A stretch of 7,543 nt of DNA from Hyphomicrobiales bacterium (GCA_028290345.1 JAQGKB010000123.1:1-7543), one strand, 5' to 3'; counted from the stretch's first letter, positions 1 to 6,587 are shown. Translations and numbers: made by a program. The notes: generated by a model not told the origin, from the sequence alone.

Positions 1-159
1 GCCGAACAGATCGGGGCCAACTCCATCAGCTGGTTTCTCGAGGATCCGCGTTTGCACAGCAGGATCGTGTCTTATGTGAGGGAAGGCGACGGCCGCATTC
101 GATACAACAGAACGAGTCACTCACCGAGTGACAAAAAAGTCTCTAAAGCTCGATTCTAA
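1..159 (+). CDS. C-terminal fragment of an unrecognised protein
   Basis: Frame 1 is open from the first base to a TAA at 157-159 and gives the last 52 residues of a protein whose start lies outside the window. Up to about base 110 most third codon positions are G or C, as expected for a real gene in a GC-rich genome; the last dozen codons (Ser/Lys-rich, ending KVSKARF) are more AT-rich. The readable part contains the segment SISWFLEDPRLHSRIVSYV followed by a polar, basic tail. I do not recognise the family and assign no function. Frame 3 is also open to about base 129, but its codon pattern is much less coding-like. No transmembrane segment is visible in the fragment. Confidence 0.6.
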   Translation, partial: AEQIGANSISWFLEDPRLHSRIVSYVREGDGRIRYNRTSHSPSDKKVSKARF

Positions 160-254
160 TCGATTAGTTTTTAGGAGTAGCCCGCCGCCAGACCCCTTGT
201 GTATGGATGGGATATGCGGCCTCGATGGACCTCGCGGAAGATACGTATAGGTAA

Positions 255-269
255 AACTGCGTAACTGCG
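255..269. repeat. Short tandem direct repeat upstream of the TPR membrane protein gene
   Basis: The 7-mer AACTGCG occurs at 255-261 and again at 263-269, an 8-bp period, in the comparatively AT-rich 166-bp gap between the upstream partial gene and the TPR protein gene. It sits 57-71 bases before the preferred start. It could be a half-site pair for a regulator or chance. I see no convincing -35/-10 pair in this gap. Confidence 0.3.
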
Positions 270-310
270 CTTGAATTTTACATGTTAAATCGCTCATGCT
301 CTTTGGGATG

Positions 311-317
311 AGGGAGG
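311..317 (+). promoter_or_regulatory. Ribosome binding site that sets the start of the TPR membrane protein
   Basis: The purine run AGGGAGG lies 8 bases before the ATG at 326. The two in-frame ATGs further upstream (296 and 308) have no comparable Shine-Dalgarno sequence, so 326 is the preferred start. Confidence 0.6.
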
Positions 318-325
318 CTGCCCAA

Positions 326-2128
326 ATGGGCCATGCAGTGCCCACTACCGCGCAGGTCAAGGCAGCGCTCGCCGAGATTCTGGCGATCGATGAGATGCGG
401 CGTTCGCCGCAACTGGCGCATTTCCTCGCTTACGTAGTCGAACGGAAGCTGGCCGGTGAGGCCGACGCCATCAAGGCATATTCCATCGCGGTGGACGTGT
501 TCGGGCGCGATGCGACCTTTGATCCGCAAGCCGATCCGATCGTTCGGGTGCAGGCGCGCCGTTTGCGCGCCGTCCTCGCCGGTTACTACGAACCGGGGCT
601 CGACCGGGGTCCGGTGCGCATCCTCCTGCCGGTCGGAGCCTATGTACCGCGGTTCGAGGTGGTCGATAGTGCGCTCGCCGTCACGGCAGACGAGTCGGCT
701 GCGGCTCCAGCCGTCGTCGCGCTCCGGCAGCCGCGCTTTCGGCGGCGGGCGAAGTGGCAATGGCGGTTTGTGATTCTGGCTGCTGCCGTTGCGCTTTTGG
801 CAGCATGGCAATTGCTCCAGCAAACCTCGCCGGTGCCACAGCCAAAGCCGCCGCCAGCCACGCCCGCCATATCGGAAATGCCGGCCACACCCGTCGTGCG
901 CGTCGCCGAATTCAGCAATCTCACCGGGTCGTCGGCGTTCGAGGCCGCCATGTCGGCGATGGCGGATCACCTGGTGAGGGATCTTGCGGCATTCGACACT
1001 GTCACGGCGCGGCGAATACGCCCCAGCGGCGGCGACGACGATCCCAATTCCCTGTTGCTGTCGGGCAGCGTCAAGCGCGTTGCGTCCGGGCTCAAGATCG
1101 ACGCCATTCTCTCCGCTTCGGCGGGGGCCCAGATCCTGTGGAGCACCACAGTGATAAAGCCTTGGCCGGTCTCGCAATTGCCGGCCAGCATCCGCGAGGC
1201 GGCTGAAGTCATCACCAACCAATTAGTCCCCTTTTCCGGGCCGCTGCATGCCCGGGGCCGCGATTGGCTGAGCAGGCAAACGATATTGCCCGAACACCCG
1301 AACCTCTACGTCTGCATGCTGCAATATGGCCTCGCACGGCAGCAGGGCCGCGTGCCCGGCATGACCATGGCTCCTGAGACTGCGCTCGCCATGGCCTGCT
1401 TCATGCGGCTGCTGGCCCAGGAGCCACAATCGGCGCCGGCCGCGGCCGCGTGGGCAGGCCTCGACGCCGATGTGGTGCTCAATCAGATCAAACCGGGTAC
1501 CAATTTGCATGCCGCGCTTGCCAAGGCCGCCGAGCCGGGCGGGCAGGCCAGCGAGGCTGCGCCGCAGCGCAGCTTCGTGCGCGAGCAACTAGCGCGCGTA
1601 CTCGACGCCCAGGGCGCCAATACCATTGCCGCTGCGGAGTTCGTGGCGGCGCTGGGGCTCAATCCCTCCAATCTCGACGCCCGTGCAGCCTATGGCCAGG
1701 CCTTGGCGCTATCGGGCAATTGGAAGGCCGGCATGGCGCAGTCGCGGCTGGCGATCGGCGCCGCACCCAACCCGCCGCCGTGCTACTTCCTGACGCTGGC
1801 GCTGGGCAATTTCGCCTTGGGCGATTTCCAGCGCGCCGTCGATGCGGCACTGGAAGTGGCACCCACCGATGCCGAATTCGGCGCGGCAGTGGCAGTTGCA
1901 GCGGGCAAAATGCTAGGGCGCGAGGACATTGTCGACCGCTTCCTGCCCAAGGTCATGACCACGCCTGAGTTCCATCAGGTCGGCATCCTGCCCAGGCTTG
2001 GCCTCAGGCTGCGCGATCCCGCGGTGCTCAGGCAACTGGGCGAGGCGCTCGCCGCGGCGGGGGTCCCGCGCAACGCGCTGAACGGCCCGTTCGAAACTAC
2101 TCGAACAACTGCTCGGCCAGTGCAATGA
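326..2128 (+). CDS. Single-pass membrane protein: winged-helix-like N-domain, periplasmic domain and TPR-like repeats
   Basis: This 600-residue protein of unknown exact function has a layout like CadC/ToxR-type membrane regulators. Residues 8-111 form a conserved domain often found at the N-terminus of alphaproteobacterial TPR proteins annotated as 'adenylate cyclase'. Its pattern (FLAYVVE, then DVFGRDATFDPQADPIVRVQ, ARRLRAVL and a final GAYVPRF) resembles an OmpR/CadC winged helix with recognition helix and wing. A basic stretch (RFRRRAK, 137-143) precedes one hydrophobic segment at about 147-164, so the N-domain should be cytoplasmic and the rest periplasmic. A Pro-rich linker (168-189) leads to a domain at about 190-280 that resembles the TolB-N-like region of such proteins (VVRVAEFSNLTG, LLLSGSVKR). 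Helical, Ala-rich TPR-like repeats follow at about 417-515. There is no nucleotide cyclase catalytic domain. Direct DNA binding is inference. An alternative start at 296 would add 10 residues. The gene end overlaps the convergent murD2 end by 32 bp. Confidence 0.85.
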   Translation: MGHAVPTTAQVKAALAEILAIDEMRRSPQLAHFLAYVVERKLAGEADAIKAYSIAVDVFGRDATFDPQADPIVRVQARRLRAVLAGYYEPGLDRGPVRILLPVGAYVPRFEVVDSALAVTADESAAAPAVVALRQPRFRRRAKWQWRFVILAAAVALLAAWQLLQQTSPVPQPKPPPATPAISEMPATPVVRVAEFSNLTGSSAFEAAMSAMADHLVRDLAAFDTVTARRIRPSGGDDDPNSLLLSGSVKRVASGLKIDAILSASAGAQILWSTTVIKPWPVSQLPASIREAAEVITNQLVPFSGPLHARGRDWLSRQTILPEHPNLYVCMLQYGLARQQGRVPGMTMAPETALAMACFMRLLAQEPQSAPAAAAWAGLDADVVLNQIKPGTNLHAALAKAAEPGGQASEAAPQRSFVREQLARVLDAQGANTIAAAEFVAALGLNPSNLDARAAYGQALALSGNWKAGMAQSRLAIGAAPNPPPCYFLTLALGNFALGDFQRAVDAALEVAPTDAEFGAAVAVAAGKMLGREDIVDRFLPKVMTTPEFHQVGILPRLGLRLRDPAVLRQLGEALAAAGVPRNALNGPFETTRTTARPVQ

Positions 2129-3386
2129 AAGCCTTTCCGCGTTCCTCGAAATTCTTGAACTGGTTATAGCTCGGCGCGCCGGGCGATAGCAGGATCGTGT
2201 CGAAACGCGACTTGCGGGTGGCCAGCGCACGCATCGCCAGCTCAAGCGTCCCGGCTTCAAGCACTTCGACCTGCGGCGCGGCGGCGAAGGTCGCGGTCGC
2301 CAGCCTGTCGCCGGTTACCGGCAGGCAGACGAGGGTGACCACGCCGCGTTCGGCGAGCAGGCTCGCCAGCTCGGTATAATCCTGGTTGCGTTCGTGGCCG
2401 CCGGCGATCAGGGCAATGCGGCGGCCGGGATAGGCCGCGAGCGCCGCCTTGGTGGCTTCTGGGGTGGTCGAAATCGAATCGTCGATGAACAGAACGTCGC
2501 CGATCTGGTGTTCCTCCAGCCGGTGCGGCAGCGGCTGGAACGCGGCGATGCCCTTGATGATACCGTCAATGCTGGCTCCGGCGGCCAGGGCCATCCGGGC
2601 GGCGAGCCGGGCGTTATCGAGGTTGTGCTCACCCTTGAGCCGGGATTTTCCGACAACGGAGGTGATGCGATCCGCGATGAATGGGGCAGGGTGGGGGAGA
2701 ATGCGCGCCTTGTTGCGCACCGCCTCCAGCACCAGCGGGTTTTCCCGGGCACTTTCACCGAGGGCTACCGGGAAATCGACGTCGCGGTCGATCAGGTTGA
2801 GCTTATCGGCGTAATAGTGCTCGACCGTGCGGTGCCAGTCGACATGCTCAGGGTAGAGGTTGGTGATACCGGCGATATCGGGTGAAAACGCCATGTCAGC
2901 GGTCTGATACGAAGAGAGTTCGAACACCACGATCGGGTGCTTGTCCGCAATATCGAGCGGGGCGAGACCGACATTGCCGGCGAGGCCTGCATCGAGCCCG
3001 GAATGGGTCAGCATCAGGTGCAGCAGCGTCGCGGTGGTGGATTTGCCCTTGGTGCCCGAAATGGCGATAACTTTTCGCCCCTGCCGAAAGGTGTGCCCCC
3101 AAAGGTTGAGGTTTGAAGTGACGGCAATTCCCGCCTCGCGCGCCATGGCGAAAACCGGTCGGTAGCGGGAGACGCCCGGGCTCTTGACGATGGTGCCGAA
3201 GCGGTGCTCGGCGATCGCCTGCGGCAGGTCGGCCGGGGCGATAGTTTGCGCGTCGTCGATGTCGATATCGCCGCTGTCGACGGTGACGAATACCTTGGTT
3301 TGCGGCGATTGCGCCTTGAGGAAGGCCCGGGTCGAACGCGCCTCGCGTCCCGCGCCGTAAAGCAGAACCGGGGCGTCAAATCGCAT
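2097..3386 (-). CDS. murD2: UDP-N-acetylmuramoyl-L-alanine--L-glutamate ligase (MurD2)
   Basis: Cytoplasmic Mur ligase of 429 residues that, as MurD2, would join L-glutamate to UDP-MurNAc-L-Ala using ATP in peptidoglycan precursor synthesis. Visible motifs: N-terminal nucleotide-fold glycine motif GAGREARS (11-18); KSPGVS (68-73); ATP P-loop GTKGKST (111-117); GNVG (137-140); ELSSYQ (156-161); NLYPEHVDWH (176-185); Lys195 where Mur ligases carry the carbamylated lysine; GEHNLDNAR (252-260); PHRLE (287-291); DDSISTTPEAT (302-312); and C-terminal LSPGAPSYNQFKNFEERG. Classical D-Glu-adding MurD has NDSKATN and a SPACASFD-type loop at the last two places, so the glutamate-side motifs differ. The MurD2 rather than MurD call rests mainly on the adjoining murL. 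The start at 3386 has AAAGGA 9 bases upstream (3396-3401) and overlaps the murL end by 11 bp. The open frame extends to 3617, but that stretch is antisense-like, Arg/Ser-rich and lies inside murL. Confidence 0.9.
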   Translation of the reverse strand: MRFDAPVLLYGAGREARSTRAFLKAQSPQTKVFVTVDSGDIDIDDAQTIAPADLPQAIAEHRFGTIVKSPGVSRYRPVFAMAREAGIAVTSNLNLWGHTFRQGRKVIAISGTKGKSTTATLLHLMLTHSGLDAGLAGNVGLAPLDIADKHPIVVFELSSYQTADMAFSPDIAGITNLYPEHVDWHRTVEHYYADKLNLIDRDVDFPVALGESARENPLVLEAVRNKARILPHPAPFIADRITSVVGKSRLKGEHNLDNARLAARMALAAGASIDGIIKGIAAFQPLPHRLEEHQIGDVLFIDDSISTTPEATKAALAAYPGRRIALIAGGHERNQDYTELASLLAERGVVTLVCLPVTGDRLATATFAAAPQVEVLEAGTLELAMRALATRKSRFDTILLSPGAPSYNQFKNFEERGKAFIALAEQLFE

Positions 3387-4710
3387 GGACGGTGATCCTT
3401 TCGGCCAGTTCGGGCGGAATGTGGTGTTCGGTACTATCGACCACCAGCATTTCCAGCGCCGCCTCGAGCTGCTCCTTGCCATATTGCGTGAGGAGGTCCG
3501 AACGCAGTTTTTCGACGATGGCATCGCCGCCCCATTCACCGCTTTTGGTGAGTTCGAAAAGGCAGGCCGCACCCTCGAGGATTTCCCCCACGCATTCCCA
3601 TGGCTTTTGCCCGGCAAGCCCGGTCAATTCGCGGAACGAAGCCTCATTCTCGGGCCGATCGAGCAGGTCATGCCCGAAAATACCGACGAGGCGCGCCTTG
3701 TCCATCACGGGCGCAAACATCAGGAAAACGAAATGGCATTTCGGGCACTCGCCGCACCACAGTGGTCCATCGTGGCCGGCGAGGCGGAAATTGCGGTTGC
3801 AGCTGGAGAACACCTTGTCGAACCGGGTGCTGCGGGCAAAGAGCGTCGCAATCCGGGCTTCGGAGTAGGGGCGCAGCAGAGAGAAATAGCCGAGCGTGCC
3901 GCCGCTGGCTTCGCCGAGGATCGCGGCAATGCGGCCTTCGAATTCCAGCGATTTGGAATATTGGTGGTTGGCCTGCCGGCCATCGAATTCGACATTGCCC
4001 TCGCTGGCCGAGCGCTCGTTGGAGAGGATGATGCGGTTATAGCCGAAGAGCACCGCGCAGAGCGCCGCGATCATAGAGTTGATCGCCGTGGAGGGCACGT
4101 GGCCGTTGTAGTAGCCGGGTTCCTTGCTGAGCCGGATCATTTCGGGATCGAGCGTGCGGGTGACGGTCACTGGAGGATGGCCGATCTTGGCGATCGATGT
4201 GACGATGGGCCCCTTCGGGTTGACCGCAAACGGGGTGAACGACACTCCGGCGGCTTCGAGCAATTGCACGCTGACCAGCGAATCCTTGCCGCCGCCGATC
4301 GGCAGCAAGGTGCGGTCGGGCAGGTCCGGGGCGCGATGCGGCGGCCGTTCATCCGGCGCCGATTCGAGGATCAGCCGGCCGAAGCGCTTGAGATCGTTAC
4401 GTGCGTAGAATTCGCCGAGGCCATTTTCATAGACGTCGATTACAAAGGCCTTCTCGGCCTCGGTCAGCGCCAGGTCAGGCGCGGAGAGCACTAGCGGGGC
4501 CTTGAGTTTGTAATAGCTGACGCCAAGCACCAGGGCGGTGAGATCGAGCAGTTTTGAAAAAGCCGCTGCATGTCCGGCCGCGAGTTCGCCACCGATGGGA
4601 AACTGCAGGGTTTCGGAAAAGCGCAGGTCGTCGACACCGTAGGTAAAGCGCGCCAAACTGCTCGCCGGATCAAATGCCGGCCGCTCGATCAGAAAACTCG
4701 AAGTGCTCAT
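3376..4710 (-). CDS. murL: UDP-N-acetyl-alpha-D-muramoyl-L-alanyl-L-glutamate epimerase (MurL)
   Basis: Cytoplasmic enzyme of 444 residues, close to the usual size of the family. MurL inverts the terminal L-Glu of UDP-MurNAc-L-Ala-L-Glu to D-Glu, consuming ATP and releasing AMP and pyrophosphate. This replaces the need for free D-Glu made by a racemase. The sequence shows a PP-loop-like ATP motif, LLPIGGGKDS (135-144), typical of adenylating enzymes of the N-type ATP pyrophosphatase kind. It also has the segment NERSASEGNV (231-240) and a cysteine cluster with Cys304 (SSCNRNFR) and WCGECPKC (318-325; Cys319, Cys322, Cys325) that could bind a metal. No signal peptide or membrane segment is seen. 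The upstream ribosome site is weak (GGGA only 3 bases before the ATG). The gene leads a two-gene operon with murD2, overlapping it by 11 bp. Family assignment comes from recalled similarity to Xanthomonas MurL and from the murD2 neighbour. Confidence 0.9.
   Translation of the reverse strand: MSTSSFLIERPAFDPASSLARFTYGVDDLRFSETLQFPIGGELAAGHAAAFSKLLDLTALVLGVSYYKLKAPLVLSAPDLALTEAEKAFVIDVYENGLGEFYARNDLKRFGRLILESAPDERPPHRAPDLPDRTLLPIGGGKDSLVSVQLLEAAGVSFTPFAVNPKGPIVTSIAKIGHPPVTVTRTLDPEMIRLSKEPGYYNGHVPSTAINSMIAALCAVLFGYNRIILSNERSASEGNVEFDGRQANHQYSKSLEFEGRIAAILGEASGGTLGYFSLLRPYSEARIATLFARSTRFDKVFSSCNRNFRLAGHDGPLWCGECPKCHFVFLMFAPVMDKARLVGIFGHDLLDRPENEASFRELTGLAGQKPWECVGEILEGAACLFELTKSGEWGGDAIVEKLRSDLLTQYGKEQLEAALEMLVVDSTEHHIPPELAERITVHAI
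3396..3401 (-). promoter_or_regulatory. Ribosome binding site of murD2, inside murL
   Basis: Read on the minus strand this is AAAGGA, 9 bases before the ATG whose first base is 3386. It lies within the last codons of murL. It supports the 429-residue start and translation coupled to murL. Confidence 0.6.
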
Positions 4711-4759
4711 TGGTCCCGGATCGGTTGGAATCGCCTACGCTAGAGATAGGCGCTTGGAT

Positions 4760-4775
4760 GCGGTTTGAAAACCGC
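4760..4775. repeat. Perfect inverted repeat upstream of murL
   Basis: GCGGTTTGAAAACCGC has two perfect 7-bp arms separated by GA. It lies 50-65 bases upstream of the murL start codon, in the place expected for a promoter or 5' leader. It could be an operator for a dimeric regulator or a small RNA hairpin. It resembles the anticodon stem of a serine tRNA, but no other tRNA part is present. Confidence 0.4.
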
Positions 4776-4817
4776 TGTGGAGGTGGAGGGGTGTGACCCG
4801 GCACCTTCCTTGCAGTC

Positions 4818-4869
4818 ACTCCCACGAAGCCGTGCGCCGGTCCCCCCGACTTTCGGTTCGTGCTGGAGT
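4818..4869. repeat. Imperfect GC-rich hairpin between the metallophosphoesterase gene and murL
   Basis: ACTCC (4818-4822) pairs with GGAGT (4865-4869), CACGAA (4823-4828) with TTCGTG (4857-4862), and CCG (4830-4832) with CGG (4854-4856). This gives 14 base pairs with a 2-base bulge on one side and a 1-base bulge on the other around a 21-base loop. There is no T-run, so a classical intrinsic terminator is not supported. A REP-like interspersed element is possible. The rest of the 223-bp gap (4711-4933) holds no gene that I can support. Confidence 0.4.
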
Positions 4870-4890
4870 CTCACGACACAGCCATACTGG

Positions 4891-4910
4891 ATCCCGTCCT
4901 TAGACGAGAT
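4891..4910. repeat. Short hairpin of possible dispersed-repeat type downstream of the metallophosphoesterase gene
   Basis: ATCCCGTC (4891-4898) and GACGAGAT (4903-4910) pair except at one position around the loop CTTA. The surrounding string (CATACTGGATCCCGTC, then GATGACGG) has the look of small palindromic elements scattered between genes in alphaproteobacterial genomes. It begins 24 bases past the metallophosphoesterase stop codon, so it may also protect or end that transcript. Confidence 0.4.
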
Positions 4911-4933
4911 GACGGCGGTGAATGGGACTCGCC

Positions 4934-5827
4934 TCAATAAATCCGCATCTGCAGCCGCATGACGATCTCGTTGCCCAGCCGCTGGAAGCCGAATTCGCGC
5001 ATGGTGCAACTCCAGGCGTTGCCGGTGCGCTCGATGCGGAAGAGATTGTAGCGGGCCGGATCGTCGCCGCCGTGGCTGCCCTGTGCTGCGCCGGCAGCCG
5101 CCACGCCGATCACCGGCACTTCGCTGCCGGGACCGTGGATTGAATGGATGGTCGAGCGGTGCGTATGGCCGTGTAGCACCATTTCGGCCCCGTGCTCGGC
5201 GATGATTTTGCGGAAACGCTTGCCGCCCCAAAGCCCGACTCGGGGATTGCGCGCCTCCAGATTGGGCGGATGATGGATCATCACCACGCGAAAATAACCG
5301 GCGTCGCCCAAAAGGTAGAGGCAGCGGGCCAGCCGCCCCGCCTGTTCTTCGTCGAATATGCCCGAGGCCATCCAGGGGCCGGTCGGAACGGCGCTCGAAC
5401 AGCAGATCACTGCAATCTCGCCGATGCGTCGCACGTAGGGGAACGGGGAGGGATCGAGCGTTTCCCCGCTCATGTATTCGTTCCAGACTTCGGTGGACCG
5501 CTTGAGCGCGCCGGGAACGTAGGCGTCGTGATTGCCAGGCGAGACGCAGACCTTGTCGGCTGGTCCGATGCTTTCCAGCCAGCCGCGGGCGCGCACGATT
5601 TCGGCGTCGAGCGCCAGATTGACCAAGTCGCCGGTCACGGCGGTGAAATCAGGGTTCTGTTCACGCAGGTGGGTAGCGAGGCTCACCAGGCCCTCGCCGT
5701 CGAGCGTACGCCGGCGCTTGAGCTTCCAGTTGAGATAGCCGGTGATGCGCTTGTTGAAGAGCTCCAGCGGCTTGACTGCTGGCAGGGGCGTCAAATGAGC
5801 GTCTGAAATATGCGTAAGAGTAATCAT
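4934..5827 (-). CDS. Calcineurin-like metallophosphoesterase
   Basis: A 297-residue soluble protein with the full set of binuclear metal motifs of the calcineurin-like phosphoesterase superfamily: DAH (Asp9, His11), GDLVN (Asp67), GNHD (Asn99, His100), MIHHPP (His185 or His186) and GHTH (His221, His223). It should hydrolyse a phosphomonoester or phosphodiester with two metal ions. The substrate (cyclic nucleotide, nucleotide-sugar or lipid phosphate) cannot be told from the motifs. No signal peptide is seen, so it is probably cytoplasmic. The frame stays open upstream to 6316, but the start at 5827 places the first metal motif at residues 9-11 as usual for the family, and further extension would run through the Nudix gene. 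No strong ribosome site precedes 5827. It is transcribed divergently from the Nudix gene across 192 bp. Confidence 0.88.
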   Translation of the reverse strand: MITLTHISDAHLTPLPAVKPLELFNKRITGYLNWKLKRRRTLDGEGLVSLATHLREQNPDFTAVTGDLVNLALDAEIVRARGWLESIGPADKVCVSPGNHDAYVPGALKRSTEVWNEYMSGETLDPSPFPYVRRIGEIAVICCSSAVPTGPWMASGIFDEEQAGRLARCLYLLGDAGYFRVVMIHHPPNLEARNPRVGLWGGKRFRKIIAEHGAEMVLHGHTHRSTIHSIHGPGSEVPVIGVAAAGAAQGSHGGDDPARYNLFRIERTGNAWSCTMREFGFQRLGNEIVMRLQMRIY

Positions 5828-6007
5828 TGCCAGGGTAATGCCATGCGCGGACTGCCAAGAAAATGGCGATTGTCCGACTGCTCTGATTTTGTGGTTAGCG
5901 AATTCACTATTAACCTCACGGGGCGGCGGCGGCCTTGTCGCGGGGGCATCACCAAAATTGCGCCGCACGACTCTGTTCTCACCGCGGCAAGCCATGGTGC
6001 ACGACTT

Positions 6008-6013
6008 GAAGGA
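6008..6013 (+). promoter_or_regulatory. Ribosome binding site of the Nudix gene
   Basis: GAAGGA lies 6 bases before the ATG at 6020 and only 3 before the overlapping candidate at 6017, so 6020 is slightly preferred. Confidence 0.5.
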
Positions 6014-6019
6014 CACATG

Positions 6020-6499
6020 ATGCAACCGACGCGCTGGCAGGTCATTCGATCGCGGATCTATCTCTTCGCGGTCGGCATCAAACGCCACGTGACCTTTGGA
6101 GTCCGGGTGGCGCTGATCGACGGCAACAAGGTTTTCCTGATCCGGCATACCTACGTCCCCGGTTGGCAATTCCCCGGCGGCGGGATCGAGCCGGGCGAGA
6201 CGGCCGAAGAAAGCGCGGCGCGCGAAGTTTTCGAAGAGACCGGCTATAAGGTGACCGGCCCACTTGAATTGTTCGGGCTTTACCACAATTCGAATCCGGC
6301 CACCAATCGCGACCATGTGGCTTTTTACGTCAGCCGGAATTTCGAGCCGACGCGCTTATTCAAAGCCAATTTCGAGATCGCCGAAGCGGGCTGGTTTGGC
6401 CTCGCCGAGCTACCGGAGACGCTGAGCCCGGCCACGGCGCAACGGATCGCCGAGATCTTCGAGGGAGCGCCCCGCAAGGCGCTTTGGGGGATTTTGTAG
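6020..6499 (+). CDS. Nudix hydrolase family protein
   Basis: A 159-residue protein with a complete Nudix box at residues 54-76: Gly54, Glu60, then Arg68-Glu69, Glu72-Glu73 and Gly75, matching GX5EX7REUXEEXGU with no lost metal-binding residue. Nudix enzymes split a nucleoside diphosphate linked to another group, using Mg or Mn. The substrate here is unknown. Upstream of the box, HTYVPGWQFPGG is the usual beta-strand entry, and a hydrophobic, basic N-terminus (RSRIYLFAVGIKRHVTFGV) precedes it, as in a common subgroup of short proteobacterial Nudix proteins. The frame is open back to 5810, but a clear ribosome site at 6008-6013 marks 6020 (or 6017, giving one more Met). It is divergent from the metallophosphoesterase and convergent with the reductase gene. 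Both divergent products act on phosphate esters or anhydrides, but a shared pathway is not shown. Confidence 0.88.
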   Translation: MQPTRWQVIRSRIYLFAVGIKRHVTFGVRVALIDGNKVFLIRHTYVPGWQFPGGGIEPGETAEESAAREVFEETGYKVTGPLELFGLYHNSNPATNRDHVAFYVSRNFEPTRLFKANFEIAEAGWFGLAELPETLSPATAQRIAEIFEGAPRKALWGIL

Positions 6500-6519
6500 G
6501 GCGGCGCACCAACTGACGC

Positions 6520-6587
6520 CGTCATTCCCGCGCAGGCAAGCATTACCGCATGCAGTCTGGGCCCTCGGGTCGAGCCCGAGGGTGACG
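6520..6587. repeat. Intergenic palindromic element between convergent genes
   Basis: An outer stem CGTCA (6520-6524) / TGACG (6583-6587) encloses an inner perfect stem CCCTCGGG (6562-6569) / CCCGAGGG (6575-6582) with a 5-base loop. The phrases GTCATTCCCGCGCAGGC and GAGCCCGAGGGTGACG are typical of small interspersed palindromes in alphaproteobacterial genomes. Lying between two converging genes, it could act as a two-way terminator, but no T-run follows on either strand. The rest of the 144-bp gap (6500-6643) shows nothing else. Confidence 0.5.

Noticed and set aside
278..1222. Minus-strand open frame of 314 codons opposite the TPR membrane protein
   Set aside because: Arg/His/Gly-rich antisense frame without recognisable motifs. 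The plus strand has consistent domains and a ribosome site.
326..2128. Adenylate cyclase label for the TPR membrane protein
   Set aside because: Only the N-terminal and TPR parts common to proteins with that label are present. There is no class III cyclase catalytic domain.
2097..3386. Classical MurD of the division and cell wall cluster
   Set aside because: No other cluster genes (murE, murF, mraY, ftsW, murG) are nearby, the glutamate-side motifs differ, and murL is directly coupled, all of which favour MurD2.
3387..3617. 77-codon upstream extension of murD2
   Set aside because: It lies inside murL, is Arg/Ser-rich and shows no Mur ligase homology. The ATG at 3386 has a good ribosome site and begins just before the conserved glycine motif.
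3385..4494. Long plus-strand open frame of 369 codons opposite murL
   Set aside because: It is the antisense shadow of murL in GC-rich DNA. The translation has no recognisable domain, while the minus strand carries clear MurL motifs.
4751..4870. Possible serine tRNA (anticodon-stem-like GCGGTTTGAAAACCGC)
   Set aside because: The loop is one base too short for a standard anticodon arm, and no acceptor stem, D-arm or GTTCGAATC-type T-arm is found around it.
5192..5806. Plus-strand open frame of 204 codons opposite the metallophosphoesterase
   Set aside because: Antisense shadow. All metal-binding motifs are on the minus strand.
5888..5920. Candidate operator or promoter in the divergent metallophosphoesterase/Nudix gap (GTTA...TAAC arms around GAATTC)
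   Set aside because: Only 4-bp arms with wide spacing and no convincing -35/-10 pair; not distinguishable from chance.
5828..6316. 163-codon upstream extension of the metallophosphoesterase frame
   Set aside because: It runs antisense through the Nudix gene, and the family's first metal motif sits right after the start at 5827.
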